NCBI GenBank assembly: GCA_038522735.1
Contig: JBCBJX010000007.1
Coordinates: forward strand, 1 to 62,994
Direction: 5' to 3'
Length of the DNA: 62,994 nt
Source: JBCBJX01 sp038522735
GTDB taxonomy: Bacteria > Pseudomonadota > Alphaproteobacteria > Caulobacterales > Parvularculaceae
The translations under genes were made by a program, and so were the position numbers. A model generated the notes under the pieces. The model searched no databases. It was given only the letters and a program-made list of their open reading frames with translations, and was not told the origin of the DNA. Shown here one piece after another: positions 16,190 to 24,636 of the stretch. The number at the start of each line of letters is the position of its first letter. Position 1 is the stretch's first letter.

Positions 16190-17953
16190 CTAAGCCGATC
16201 CGAGCGCGGAGCGAACGGCCCGCGAAATCGTCGCGCCGTCTGCGGCGGGGAGCGGCCGGTAATCCGCCTGCATCAGAGCGGCGAGCGCCGCGGCGCGGGG
16301 GTCCGGCCGCGGCCCAGTGTCGAAAAAGAGCGCCGCCCCCGGCGCGTCGGCGAGCTTTTTCGCGAGGCGTTCGGCGTCCGCCATCGCCTGCGGCCGCCCC
16401 GGCGTTCGGTCGAGGGCGATGTTCGCGCGGCCGTCGGAGAGGACCACGATATAGGGCGTACGCCCCCGCCCCGCCTCCTGCTCGGCGAGAAGGTGCGCCG
16501 CGGCGAGGCCTGCGGCGAGGGGCGTGCCGCCGCCGCCCGGCGTCTGCGCGAGGGCGCGTTTCGCGCGCACGAGGGAGCGCGTCGGCGGCAGGAGAAGCTC
16601 CGCCCCCTCGCCCCGGAAGGCGATGAGCGCCACTTCGTCCCGGCGGGCGTAGCAGTCGGCGAGGAGGCGCTCCACGGCGCCCTTCGCTTCGCCGAGGCGG
16701 TGGAGCGCGGCGGAGCCCGACGCGTCGACGACGAAGATGACCGCCGAACCCGCCCGATGCTCGAAATGCTTCACCTGCAGATCGCGGAAGCGAACGGGCG
16801 TGGGCGCGCCAGGACCCGCGCCGCGCAGACGCTTCCAGGGGGCCGCGGCGCGCAGCGTCGCCAGCACGTCGAGCCGGCCGTCCTTGCGCGGATCGCCCGG
16901 CCGCGAGCCGACGGGACGGCCGCGATCGCGGGCCGCTGTCTTTTCACCGGCGGCGCCTGTTTCGGAGGCGCGGCGGCGGCGGGAGGCCGCTTCAAGGCCG
17001 GCGAGCCCGGCGCCGACATCGGCGGCGACCGCCGCGATGAGGCGGTCCTGAAGCGTACCGATCTCCGCGGCGCCCGTGTCGTCCGCCGGCTCCGGGGACT
17101 GATCATTCTGCGGATCGCTCGGCGCCGCCTCGGCCTGCGGCTCCGAATCCGTTTCGGCGAAGGCGGCCCTCGCCCCCAGAACAAGACGGACGGCGCTTTC
17201 CGCATCCGCCTCCTCCACCGCCTCTCGGCCGGCGAGCGCAGCGGACGCCCGGGCGGCGCGGAGGACGAAGGACAGCGTGCGAAGCGACGGAGCGCCGAGG
17301 GCGCGGCAAGCGCCGTCGAGGGCGGTCTCCATTTCGGGCGTCACACTGACGGCTCCGAGAAGATCGCGCGCCGCCTGCACCGCGTCCGGATCGACAGAGA
17401 ACGGCGCGACGCAGCGCCATGGAACGGCGTCGAGTTCAATCTGGAAAGCGATGCGTTCGAGAAGGGTCGCTGGCGGACGTTCATGGGCTTCCTCACCCTC
17501 GTCCAGCATGAGCGTCAGAAAGCGCGCGGGATCAACGCGGGAGGCGCCCGACCGCTCGATCCGCACGACGCCTTCGTCGATCGCAGCGGCGATCACGGCG
17601 GCCGCGCCGCGATCGAGCCGCTCCGCCATGGCGATGAGGAGGAGGCCGCCGTCCGCTTCTGCGAGCAGGCCGCGCTCCACTTTCGCGCGTCCTTCAGCAA
17701 GGGCCGCGGCGAGGTCGAGACCGCCGACGAGGCGTTCGACGCCGACATGGGCCGGCGCGCGCCGGACGGGCGCGCCTTCGGGCAGAAGGTCGAGAAACTC
17801 CTCAAGAAAGAGATCGCGAACCGGTCCGGGGCCGGATCGAAGGGAGAGCCCGCCGAGACCGCTGGGGTCGATAGCGGCGAGAACGGCGGCGAACGCGGCG
17901 TCCGCCCAGCGCGCCTCGCCGACGGCGAGGGAGCGGGCGAGCGCCTCCTCCAT
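16190..17953 (-). CDS. bchD: Magnesium chelatase ATPase-like subunit D
   Basis: A 587-residue subunit. The degenerate AAA+ half comes first, then a Pro/acidic linker around residues 270-310 (for example DPQNDQSPEPADD), then a C-terminal von Willebrand A domain. The MIDAS is complete: DASGS, TPLAAGL and VVLSDGRANI. With BchI and BchH it inserts Mg2+ into protoporphyrin IX. The ATG at 17953 overlaps the bchI stop by one base. Confidence 0.96.
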   Translation of the reverse strand: MEEALARSLAVGEARWADAAFAAVLAAIDPSGLGGLSLRSGPGPVRDLFLEEFLDLLPEGAPVRRAPAHVGVERLVGGLDLAAALAEGRAKVERGLLAEADGGLLLIAMAERLDRGAAAVIAAAIDEGVVRIERSGASRVDPARFLTLMLDEGEEAHERPPATLLERIAFQIELDAVPWRCVAPFSVDPDAVQAARDLLGAVSVTPEMETALDGACRALGAPSLRTLSFVLRAARASAALAGREAVEEADAESAVRLVLGARAAFAETDSEPQAEAAPSDPQNDQSPEPADDTGAAEIGTLQDRLIAAVAADVGAGLAGLEAASRRRRASETGAAGEKTAARDRGRPVGSRPGDPRKDGRLDVLATLRAAAPWKRLRGAGPGAPTPVRFRDLQVKHFEHRAGSAVIFVVDASGSAALHRLGEAKGAVERLLADCYARRDEVALIAFRGEGAELLLPPTRSLVRAKRALAQTPGGGGTPLAAGLAAAHLLAEQEAGRGRTPYIVVLSDGRANIALDRTPGRPQAMADAERLAKKLADAPGAALFFDTGPRPDPRAAALAALMQADYRPLPAADGATISRAVRSALGSA

Positions 17954-18963
17954 CAGCTCAGAACCTCGGCCACGGCGCGATCGACGCGCACGCCGGCGCC
18001 GGCGTCGTCGAGCGGATCCTTGCGCAGACGATGACCGAGGGCGAGAGGCGCTACTGCCCGGACATCCGCGATTTTAACGGCGCTGCGCCCGTCGAGCGCA
18101 GCGCGGGCGCGGGCGGTCCGCATCAGGGTGAGTTCGCCGCGCAGACCGTCAGTTCCAAGAGCGATGCAAAGCCGCGTGCAGGCCTCCAGTATGTCGTCAG
18201 GCGTCTCGATCGCATCGATCGCTCCGCGGGCCGTTTCGATCTTGCGGCGGATCGCGGCGTCCTTGCGGGCGTAGCTCTTGGCGAAGCCTTCAGGGTCGCG
18301 TTCGAAGGCGTCGCGCCGACGCACCACATCGATACGCTCTTTCACATCCGTCGGGGTGCGCACGTCCACGGAAAGTCCGAAGCGATCGAGGAGTTGCGGT
18401 CGAAGCTCTCCCTCCTCCGGATTGCCCGACCCCACCAGGACGAACTGCGCCGGGTGGCGAACGCTCAGGCCCTCGCGCTCGACGACATTGACGCCGGAGG
18501 CCGCGACGTCGAGCAGGACGTCGACCAGATGATCCTCGAGGAGATTGACCTCGTCGATATAGAGAAAGCCGCCATTGGCGCGGGCGAGAAGTCCGGGTTC
18601 GAAGCGTTTTTCGCCATGAGCGAGGGCGCGTTCCAGGTCGAGCGCGCCGACGACCCGGTCCTCTGTCGCGCCAAGGGGCAGGTCCACGACCGGCGCGGGC
18701 TCGGTCCGCGTTTTTAGAGTTCCGCCTCCTTCGCAGAGCGCGCAGAGGCCGGCAGGCGCGTCAGGGGAGCACCGAAAGGGGCAATCGGCGACGACGACGG
18801 ATTTCGGTGCGAGCCCGGCGAGGGCGCGGATCGCCGTCGACTTTCCGGCCCCCCGATCGCCGAAGGCGAGGACGCCTCCAATGGACCGGTCGACCGCGGT
18901 CATGAGGAGCGCCGACTTCAGATCGTCCTGACCGACGATGGCGGAAAAGGGGAACCGGACCAT
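17953..18963 (-). CDS. bchI: Magnesium chelatase ATPase subunit I
   Basis: A 336-residue AAA+ motor of Mg chelatase. Walker A is GDRGAGKST and Walker B is GFLYIDEVNLL. The insert CPFRCSPDAPAGLCALCEG carries the conserved cysteines. RPQLLDRFGLSVDV holds the arginine-finger region. The start is ATG at 18963 (MVRFPFSAIVGQ) with AAGG upstream. It begins only 37 bp past the cycA terminator hairpin, so bchIDO probably depends on cycA read-through. Confidence 0.96.
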   Translation of the reverse strand: MVRFPFSAIVGQDDLKSALLMTAVDRSIGGVLAFGDRGAGKSTAIRALAGLAPKSVVVADCPFRCSPDAPAGLCALCEGGGTLKTRTEPAPVVDLPLGATEDRVVGALDLERALAHGEKRFEPGLLARANGGFLYIDEVNLLEDHLVDVLLDVAASGVNVVEREGLSVRHPAQFVLVGSGNPEEGELRPQLLDRFGLSVDVRTPTDVKERIDVVRRRDAFERDPEGFAKSYARKDAAIRRKIETARGAIDAIETPDDILEACTRLCIALGTDGLRGELTLMRTARARAALDGRSAVKIADVRAVAPLALGHRLRKDPLDDAGAGVRVDRAVAEVLS

Positions 18964-19000
18964 GCGGGCCTTTTGAAACGTCGCGCGGACCGCGACCGCG

Positions 19001-19038
19001 GAAAGAAAAAGCCGCCGGGCGCAGCGCCCGGCGGCTTT
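19001..19038 (-). terminator. Terminator/attenuator between cycA and bchI
   Basis: An 11-bp stem, GCCGCCGGGCG with CGCCCGGCGGC (19011-19035), extended by AAA/TTT with loop CAG, is followed on the minus strand by TTTTTCTTT. It is a strong intrinsic terminator for cycA, 47 bp after its stop. Confidence 0.85.
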
Positions 19039-19085
19039 CAATTTGTCGATGTCTCTACGCGCTGGGTCAAGGCGCGTTGACGGTC

Positions 19086-19478
19086 TTAATTGTCTTCGGG
19101 GACCGACTTCAGATACGCGATGACGTCCGCCCGGTCCTGCGGTTTCGGCAGGCCGTTGAAGATCATTTTGGTGCCCGGCAGGTAACCGCGCGGATCCGCG
19201 AGGTACTCGAACAGGACTTCTTCCGTCCATGTGATGCCGGAATCCGCGTTCGCTTCGGAATACCGGAACTTCTCGACCTTGCCCGCTTCGCGGCCGACAA
19301 TGCCGTACAGCGACGGGCCGACGCGGTTCTGGCCCTCTTTCACGGCGTGGCAGGACATGCACTTGGTGAACACGCGTTTGCCCTTGGCGGCGTCGCCTGT
19401 GAAATCCGCATACTCCTGAGCCGATGCTGCGCCGGCGATCGTCATCAGGGCGGCGCCCAATCCAAGAATGGTCTTCAT
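19086..19478 (-). CDS. cycA: Cytochrome c2
   Basis: A 130-residue periplasmic c-type cytochrome. The signal peptide ends ASA near residue 20, the haem motif is C40-M-S-C-H44, and the axial Met105 is in PGTKMIFNGLP. The mature length (~110 residues) fits the medium-size c2/mitochondrial c family. The start ATG at 19478 has GGAGGG upstream; a longer frame to 19514 is rejected. With no pufC in the puf operon, this is the likely direct donor to the photooxidised reaction centre, linking it to cytochrome bc1. Confidence 0.92.
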   Translation of the reverse strand: MKTILGLGAALMTIAGAASAQEYADFTGDAAKGKRVFTKCMSCHAVKEGQNRVGPSLYGIVGREAGKVEKFRYSEANADSGITWTEEVLFEYLADPRGYLPGTKMIFNGLPKPQDRADVIAYLKSVPEDN

Positions 19479-19575
19479 CTGGTCGTCCCTCCAAATTTCG
19501 CGATTAGCGATCATGCGATCGCGTTCAACTGCTAATTAACCCGCCGACCGGAGGCGGCAAGCCCTGTTACGGGGT

Positions 19576-20370
19576 TCAGCCGACCACCCCCGAGCGACGG
19601 AATTCGGGCCTTTTGTTCACGGGCGCGTGAGCAGCCCGGCGCGCCCCGAACCGTCCGAGGGTCTTCTGCTGATGATAAATGATGATTGCGAGGCCGGTCA
19701 CGAGGGGCGCCGACCAGAGGGCCGGCGTCAGGGCCCATTCCGGCGCGATGCGCACGGCGCCGAAGGCGAAGAAAGCCGTGTAGACCGAGATCCCGACGCC
19801 GACGATGCCTTTGATGTGTTCAAGCAGCCAGTCCTTCGGGCCGGGCGCGCGCATCAGCATGAAGCGCAGGTTCGTCACGACCGTCGCGAAGCCGACGATC
19901 GAAATGCCGATCAGCATCCACTGGCCGATAAGCGCGCCTTGGACGGCGCAGGCGAGAGACGCCGCGGTTAGGACGCCGTGCAAGCCAGCGTTCAACGGCT
20001 TCAAATGCGCCGCGTGGTCAGCCCGGTTTCGGATGCACGACCAGCCGTACCAGGCGAGATTGATGGTGAGGATTGCAAGATAGAGCATCATCCATCCGAA
20101 CACGCCGCGCACGAGGGCGGGGTCTGAGAACTCCGGATGATCGGCGAGCTGAGGATGGGTGGCCATGGGCGCGAAGATCGTCAGCGTCGCCATAGCGACG
20201 GCGAAGCTCGCGGTGAGCAACATGGAGACCGTGAAGAATTTCCCCCAGGCGCTATGGCGGCGGGAGCCCTTTTTCGTCAGCATGGGCCCCCAGAAGCTGA
20301 TGAGGCCCGGCGCGCCGGCGGTGATATGCAGAACGACGAACGCGTCGAAGACGTGGTGGACGACGCTCAT
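19576..20370 (-). CDS. DUF2306-like integral membrane protein
   Basis: A 264-residue protein with about seven hydrophobic segments. The first region, HHVFDAFVVLHITAGAPGLI then LTKKGSRRHSAWGKFFTVSM, resembles the DUF2306 family, which has conserved membrane histidines and a small-residue/His pattern. Its function is unknown. The start is ATG at 20370 with GGAT 6 nt upstream; a GTG immediately before it is possible. It is divergent from the P450 gene across only 44 bp, so the two probably share control. It is not TspO, which is about 160 residues. Confidence 0.7.
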   Translation of the reverse strand: MSVVHHVFDAFVVLHITAGAPGLISFWGPMLTKKGSRRHSAWGKFFTVSMLLTASFAVAMATLTIFAPMATHPQLADHPEFSDPALVRGVFGWMMLYLAILTINLAWYGWSCIRNRADHAAHLKPLNAGLHGVLTAASLACAVQGALIGQWMLIGISIVGFATVVTNLRFMLMRAPGPKDWLLEHIKGIVGVGISVYTAFFAFGAVRIAPEWALTPALWSAPLVTGLAIIIYHQQKTLGRFGARRAAHAPVNKRPEFRRSGVVG

Positions 20371-20414
20371 CACGCGATCCTTTCTTTGACGGCGGACGGT
20401 GCTAGGGCGCAGCG

Positions 20415-21788
20415 ATGAGCGAGCCCTTCCGCCCGCCGCGGCCGGCGGAGCTGCCGCCGATCGCCGCTCTCGCGCGAACCGTCTTGCGCGGCGACGGCGA
20501 CCTCCTGAGCCTGATGCCGGGCGCCGCCTACCGCATGAAGCATGGCGAGCTCGGCTATTCGCGCCGGTCGATCGTTCTCTTCAACGATCCCGTGCTCGTG
20601 CGCGAAATTCTGAACGATCCGGGCGAGGCGTTCCCCAAAAGCGATCTCATGGTGAACGCCCTCGAAGCCCTGATCGGCGATTCGATTTTCGTCTCCGACG
20701 GCCCGAAATGGCGTCGGCAGCGCGCGATGATCGACCCCGCCTTTTCGCGCATGCGTCTCGCCCTCGCCTTCTCCTCCATGCAGGCGGCCGTCGACGCCTA
20801 CGAACGGGTTCTCGCGGAACGGGCCGCGTCCGGAGAGGCGTTCTCCCTCGACCTCGCCATGAGCGAGCTTACCGCCGACATCATCTGCCGCACGGTGTTC
20901 TCGGTCTCCCTCGATACCGGCGTCGCCCGGGACGTGTTCGACGATTTCACGCTTTTCGAGCGGGACGTCGCGCAGGTGAAGATCTGGCGGCTGATCGTCG
21001 ATCCCGCCTGGACCAAAGCGCCCCAGTCGGAGCAGGTGCTCACGGCGTGCGCGCGCATCCGACGCCATCTCGGAACGCTGATCGATACGCATACGGGCGA
21101 CGGCGCGGACGCCTATGACGACATCGCAAGCGCCGTGATCGCGGCGCGGGACGCCGAGACGGGCGACCCCTTCACCCGCGACGAACTGATCGACCAGCTG
21201 GGCGTCTTTTTCCTCGCCGGTCACGAAACGACCGCCAGCGCCCTCACCTGGGCGTTGTACGTCCTCGCAACGCGTCCGGAGTTTCTGGCGCGCCTGCGTG
21301 AAGAGGTGGACGGGCTCGCCGAGGACGGGGCGAGCATGGACGCGGTGAAGTCGCTCAACTTTGTGCGGGCCTTCTTCAAAGAGATCCTTCGGCTCTACCC
21401 GCCCCTCACCTTCATGCCGCGGGTCGCGAACCGCGCCGTCACGATCGGCGACCGCCGGCTCAAGAAGGGCGCGCTCGTCATGATCTCTCCGTGGACGATC
21501 GGCCGTCACAAGGATCTCTGGGACCATCCGGACCGGTTCGACCCCGACCGGTTTTCGCCCGAGCGCGAAAAAGAGATCGTTCCGGGCTCCTACATTCCGT
21601 TCGGACACGGGCCGCATACGTGCGTCGGAGCCGGTTTCGCGGCTCTCGAAAGCGCGCTCATTCTCGCCAGGCTCGCAAGCCGCTTCGATTTCGAGATCGA
21701 AGCGCCGGAGGCGGTGCGCCCGGCCGCCCGGCTGACGACCCGCCCGGCGCGGCAGATCATCGCCCATGTTCGAGAACGCGGGCGCTAG
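20415..21788 (+). CDS. Cytochrome P450 in the carotenoid cluster
   Basis: A 457-residue soluble-type P450. The I-helix AGHETTAS is at 268-275, the ExxR motif EILR at 323-326, and the haem loop FGHGPHTCVG has the ligand Cys403. The N-terminus (RPPRPAELPPIA) lacks a membrane anchor, so separate redox partners are needed and none is adjacent. It sits between a DUF2306-like gene and an ATP-grasp gene, next to crtI. Several P450s hydroxylate carotenoids, and a pigment-tailoring role is inferred. Other terpenoid or fatty-acid substrates are possible. Its 3' end overlaps the convergent ATP-grasp gene by 32 bp. Confidence 0.9.
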   Translation: MSEPFRPPRPAELPPIAALARTVLRGDGDLLSLMPGAAYRMKHGELGYSRRSIVLFNDPVLVREILNDPGEAFPKSDLMVNALEALIGDSIFVSDGPKWRRQRAMIDPAFSRMRLALAFSSMQAAVDAYERVLAERAASGEAFSLDLAMSELTADIICRTVFSVSLDTGVARDVFDDFTLFERDVAQVKIWRLIVDPAWTKAPQSEQVLTACARIRRHLGTLIDTHTGDGADAYDDIASAVIAARDAETGDPFTRDELIDQLGVFFLAGHETTASALTWALYVLATRPEFLARLREEVDGLAEDGASMDAVKSLNFVRAFFKEILRLYPPLTFMPRVANRAVTIGDRRLKKGALVMISPWTIGRHKDLWDHPDRFDPDRFSPEREKEIVPGSYIPFGHGPHTCVGAGFAALESALILARLASRFDFEIEAPEAVRPAARLTTRPARQIIAHVRERGR

Positions 21789-22989
21789 GAGCCGGATCGG
21801 ACGGGATCGATGCGGCCTGCCGGACCATTGCTTCGACGGCGCCGGTCGATCGTGCCGCCGGCCCGGAGATCGCGATGTCATGGGTCGCCGCCTCGCCGAA
21901 ACTCATCCCGGAGAACATCACGCGCTTCAGGATCGGCCACGACATGGGCGTCATCAGGAAAAACGGCAGAGGGTCTTTCCAGTCAAAGAGGACGTCCCGC
22001 GCCCGGACGAGTTCGCCGAAGCGGCGCAACATCTCGAGCGGGCGCCCGATCGCCGCATAGGCTTCCGTCAGGGTGGTGTGCCCCTCCTGCATCCGCGTTT
22101 CGCTCTTGAAGCGGAGCGTTTCCGGCGGGCGGCCGAGCACCGATGCGGCGAGGTCGTCCGGGTGTATGAAATGGGCGCCGCTGGTGAGGCGGGGATTGCA
22201 TTCAAGCGCCCACGGAAGGCCGCCCGCATCGACAATGAAGTCGAAGGCGAGAAAGCCCGTATAGCCGGACCCCTCGACGAAACGGGAGATCCACGGGCCG
22301 ACCGACGGCGCGTCCTCGATGCGGCGGAAGCAGGTCGCGACCGTGCCCGACAGAACCGTTCCCTCGTAAAGGACGGTTCCGACCTCGCGCCCGATCTCAG
22401 CGACCGTCAGGGACGAGACGTGGCGGCCGTAAATCCGCCGCTGCACGATGCGGCCGGGGCGCCGATCGTCCGCCGTCAAGGGATCGCCTGCGCGCCGCAA
22501 CTGAAGTCCGCCGCCGGAGCAGCCGTGGGTCGGCTTCACGATATAGTCCGTCGTCGCCGCGAAAGCCGCCGCCTCGGGCGTGTCGGACGCGAAGGTTTCC
22601 GGGACGGCGAGCCCGTAGCCGGCGGCGGTTTCGACAAACCGCGCTTTGTCATGCAGTTCGGCGAGGACGGTTGCGGAGGGGCTGTAGAGCGTCACGTCCG
22701 GCGGCAGGCGATCGCGGAGTTTCGCAACGTGCAGCGCCTCCTCGGACACCGGAACGATGCGTTCGACGGCGTGCGCCTCGACAACCTTCATAAGGGCGTC
22801 GAGATAACCGTCGAGATCCTGATTGGGCGCAGGTGTTTTGTAACTGCGTGCAACAGCGCGCGACGGCTTCGACAGGTGGAGGCCGTAGGGCTCGGCGACG
22901 ATGACGTCGCACCCGGCTCCGCGGAGAGCGCGGGCGAGTTCCAGCGCCTTCGGCAGGCGCCCGAGGGTGATGAGAACGGCCGGTCGCAT
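21757..22989 (-). CDS. ATP-grasp domain protein, possible carboxylate-amine/thiol ligase
   Basis: A 410-residue protein. A Rossmann-like preATP-grasp domain comes first (AVLITLGRLPKALELARAL; residues 4-22). The ATP-grasp core has KPTHGCSGGGLQL (152-164) and the Mg/ATP-binding segment ALECNPRLTSGAHF with Glu263 and Asn265. The family (carbamoyl-phosphate synthase large-subunit-like) makes acylphosphates from carboxylates and couples them to an amine or thiol. The start is ATG at 22989; a longer frame to 23061 crosses the operator and is unlikely. It shares the control region with crtI, so it should be co-regulated with photosynthesis. Substrate unknown. Confidence 0.85.
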   Translation of the reverse strand: MRPAVLITLGRLPKALELARALRGAGCDVIVAEPYGLHLSKPSRAVARSYKTPAPNQDLDGYLDALMKVVEAHAVERIVPVSEEALHVAKLRDRLPPDVTLYSPSATVLAELHDKARFVETAAGYGLAVPETFASDTPEAAAFAATTDYIVKPTHGCSGGGLQLRRAGDPLTADDRRPGRIVQRRIYGRHVSSLTVAEIGREVGTVLYEGTVLSGTVATCFRRIEDAPSVGPWISRFVEGSGYTGFLAFDFIVDAGGLPWALECNPRLTSGAHFIHPDDLAASVLGRPPETLRFKSETRMQEGHTTLTEAYAAIGRPLEMLRRFGELVRARDVLFDWKDPLPFFLMTPMSWPILKRVMFSGMSFGEAATHDIAISGPAARSTGAVEAMVRQAASIPSDPAPSARVLEHGR

Positions 22990-23055
22990 GTTCGTCCCCC
23001 GCGATTGAAAAGCGCCGCGGACAGCGCGTGACATGGAACGCTTGGCGGTGCAGAT

Positions 23056-23073
23056 TGTCAACTTGAGTTGACG
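23056..23073. promoter_or_regulatory. PpsR/CrtJ-type operator between the ATP-grasp gene and crtI
   Basis: TGTCA-N8-TGACG, 24 bp before the crtI ATG and 67 bp before the ATP-grasp ATG on the other strand. Same spacing and outer bases as at bchC and crtE/crtD. Read as a photosynthesis-regulon repressor site controlling both genes. Confidence 0.65.
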
Positions 23074-23096
23074 CTATCGAAAGCCCGTCGCCCGCC

Positions 23097-24623
23097 ATGA
23101 ACGCGCCGTTTCTGAACGTCCCCCACCGTCCCGTGCGCGACGGCCGGCCCCATGCGGTCGTCATCGGCTCCGGGGTCGGCGGCCTCGCCGCCGCCGCGCG
23201 CCTCTCCGCCAAGGGCTACCGCGTCACCGTCCTCGAGAAGCTCGACGCTCCGGGTGGGCGGGCCTACGTGCGGCGCCAGGACGGCTTCACCTTCGATATG
23301 GGGCCGACGATCATCACCGCGCCCCATGTGTTCGAGGATCTGTGGCGCGCCGCGGGCGGCGATTTCCATGCGGATATCGATCTCCGCCCCTGCGACCCGT
23401 TTTACAAAATCCGCTTCGATGACGGATCAGTCTTCACCTACTCCGCCGACCGCGAACAGATGCGCGCGGAGATCGCGAAATTCGAGCCGAAAGACGTCCC
23501 GGCCTACGACCGTTTCATGGAGGCTTCAGGCAAGATCTTCGAAGTCGCCTTCGCAGAACTGGCGGACAAGCCCTTTCACTCCCTCGCCTTCACCATGCGA
23601 ACGATGGCGGACCTCGTCCGTCTCGGCGGGTATCGGACGGTTCATGACCGGGTCTCGGACTTCTTCACCAATGAGAAGCTGAAGATCGTCTTCAGCTTTC
23701 ATCCGCTCCTCATCGGCGGCAATCCGTTCACGACCACCGCCTACTACTGTCTCATCGCGCATCTGGAGAGCAAATACGGCGTCCATTACACCGTAGGCGG
23801 AACAGGCGCCATCGTACGCGGTCTCGTCGACCTCATCGAGAAAAACGGCGGAGCCGTGCGCTGCGAAGCGGAGGTCTCCCGCATTCTCGTGGAGAACGGC
23901 CGCGCCTCGGGCGTCGAGCTCGCGAACGGCGAGCATGTCCACGCGGATCTTGTCGTCTCCAACGCCGACCCGGCCTGGACCTACGGCGAGCTCCTGAAGG
24001 ATCATCCGCGCAAACGCTGGACAGACGCCAAGCTAGACAGGGCCGCCTACTCGATGAGCCTTTTCGTCTGGTACTTCGGAACGGACAGGACGTACCCGGA
24101 GGTCGGGCACCACACCATGGTTCTGGGGCCTCGCTATAAGGGCCTCCTGGACGACATCTTCGTCAATCATGCCCAAGCGGAGGATTTCAGTCTCTATCTC
24201 CACCGCCCGACAGCGAGCGATCCCTCCCTTGCGCCGGAGGGCTCGGACGCCTTTTACGTGCTTGCGCCTGTGCCGAACCTTCGATCCGGCGTCGACTGGA
24301 CGAAGCATGCTGGACCGTTCAGAGCGATGATCGAGCGGCGCCTCGAAGAAACCCTGCTGCCGGGTCTCGGCGACGCGATCGTCACCTCCCATCACATCAC
24401 GCCGCTCGATTTCCGCGACCGGCTCCTCTCCTATCAGGGCGCCGCCTTCGCCATGGAGCCGAAGCTCTTCCAGAGCGCCTGGTTCCGCCCCCACAACCGG
24501 AGCGAGGAGGTTGAGGGCCTCTATCTCGTCGGCGCCGGCACCCATCCGGGCGCGGGGCTTCCAGGCGTCGTCTCCTCTGCGAAGGTGGTCGCGGACCTCA
24601 TTCCGGCGGCGGTCGCAAAGTAA
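23097..24623 (+). CDS. crtI: Phytoene desaturase
   Basis: A 508-residue FAD-dependent desaturase converting phytoene to neurosporene or lycopene. The N-terminal FAD fold is VVIGSGVGGLAAAARLSAKGY, followed by FDMGPTIITAPHVFEDLW. The bacterial phytoene dehydrogenase signature near the C-terminus is LYLVGAGTHPGAGLPGV. Whether it does three or four desaturations cannot be read from sequence. It stands apart from crtB and is divergent from the ATP-grasp gene. The 3' end faces pyk across 13 bp without a visible terminator. Confidence 0.96.
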   Translation: MNAPFLNVPHRPVRDGRPHAVVIGSGVGGLAAAARLSAKGYRVTVLEKLDAPGGRAYVRRQDGFTFDMGPTIITAPHVFEDLWRAAGGDFHADIDLRPCDPFYKIRFDDGSVFTYSADREQMRAEIAKFEPKDVPAYDRFMEASGKIFEVAFAELADKPFHSLAFTMRTMADLVRLGGYRTVHDRVSDFFTNEKLKIVFSFHPLLIGGNPFTTTAYYCLIAHLESKYGVHYTVGGTGAIVRGLVDLIEKNGGAVRCEAEVSRILVENGRASGVELANGEHVHADLVVSNADPAWTYGELLKDHPRKRWTDAKLDRAAYSMSLFVWYFGTDRTYPEVGHHTMVLGPRYKGLLDDIFVNHAQAEDFSLYLHRPTASDPSLAPEGSDAFYVLAPVPNLRSGVDWTKHAGPFRAMIERRLEETLLPGLGDAIVTSHHITPLDFRDRLLSYQGAAFAMEPKLFQSAWFRPHNRSEEVEGLYLVGAGTHPGAGLPGVVSSAKVVADLIPAAVAK

Positions 24624-24636
24624 GCGTCCGCAACGT

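Noticed and set aside
14270..18034. Very long plus-strand open frame (1254 codons) opposite crtB, bchO and bchD
   Set aside because: It is antisense to three clearly conserved genes, rich in Arg, Gly and Glu as expected from GC-skewed third positions, and shows no domain.
19576..20370. Identification of the membrane protein as TspO, which often lies in this part of photosynthesis clusters
   Set aside because: About 264 residues with seven helices and no TspO signature; DUF2306-like features fit better.
20370..21881. Minus-strand open frame of 503 codons opposite the P450 gene
   Set aside because: Complement of a conserved P450 with all motifs; the translation is Arg/His/Gly-rich with no recognisable family.
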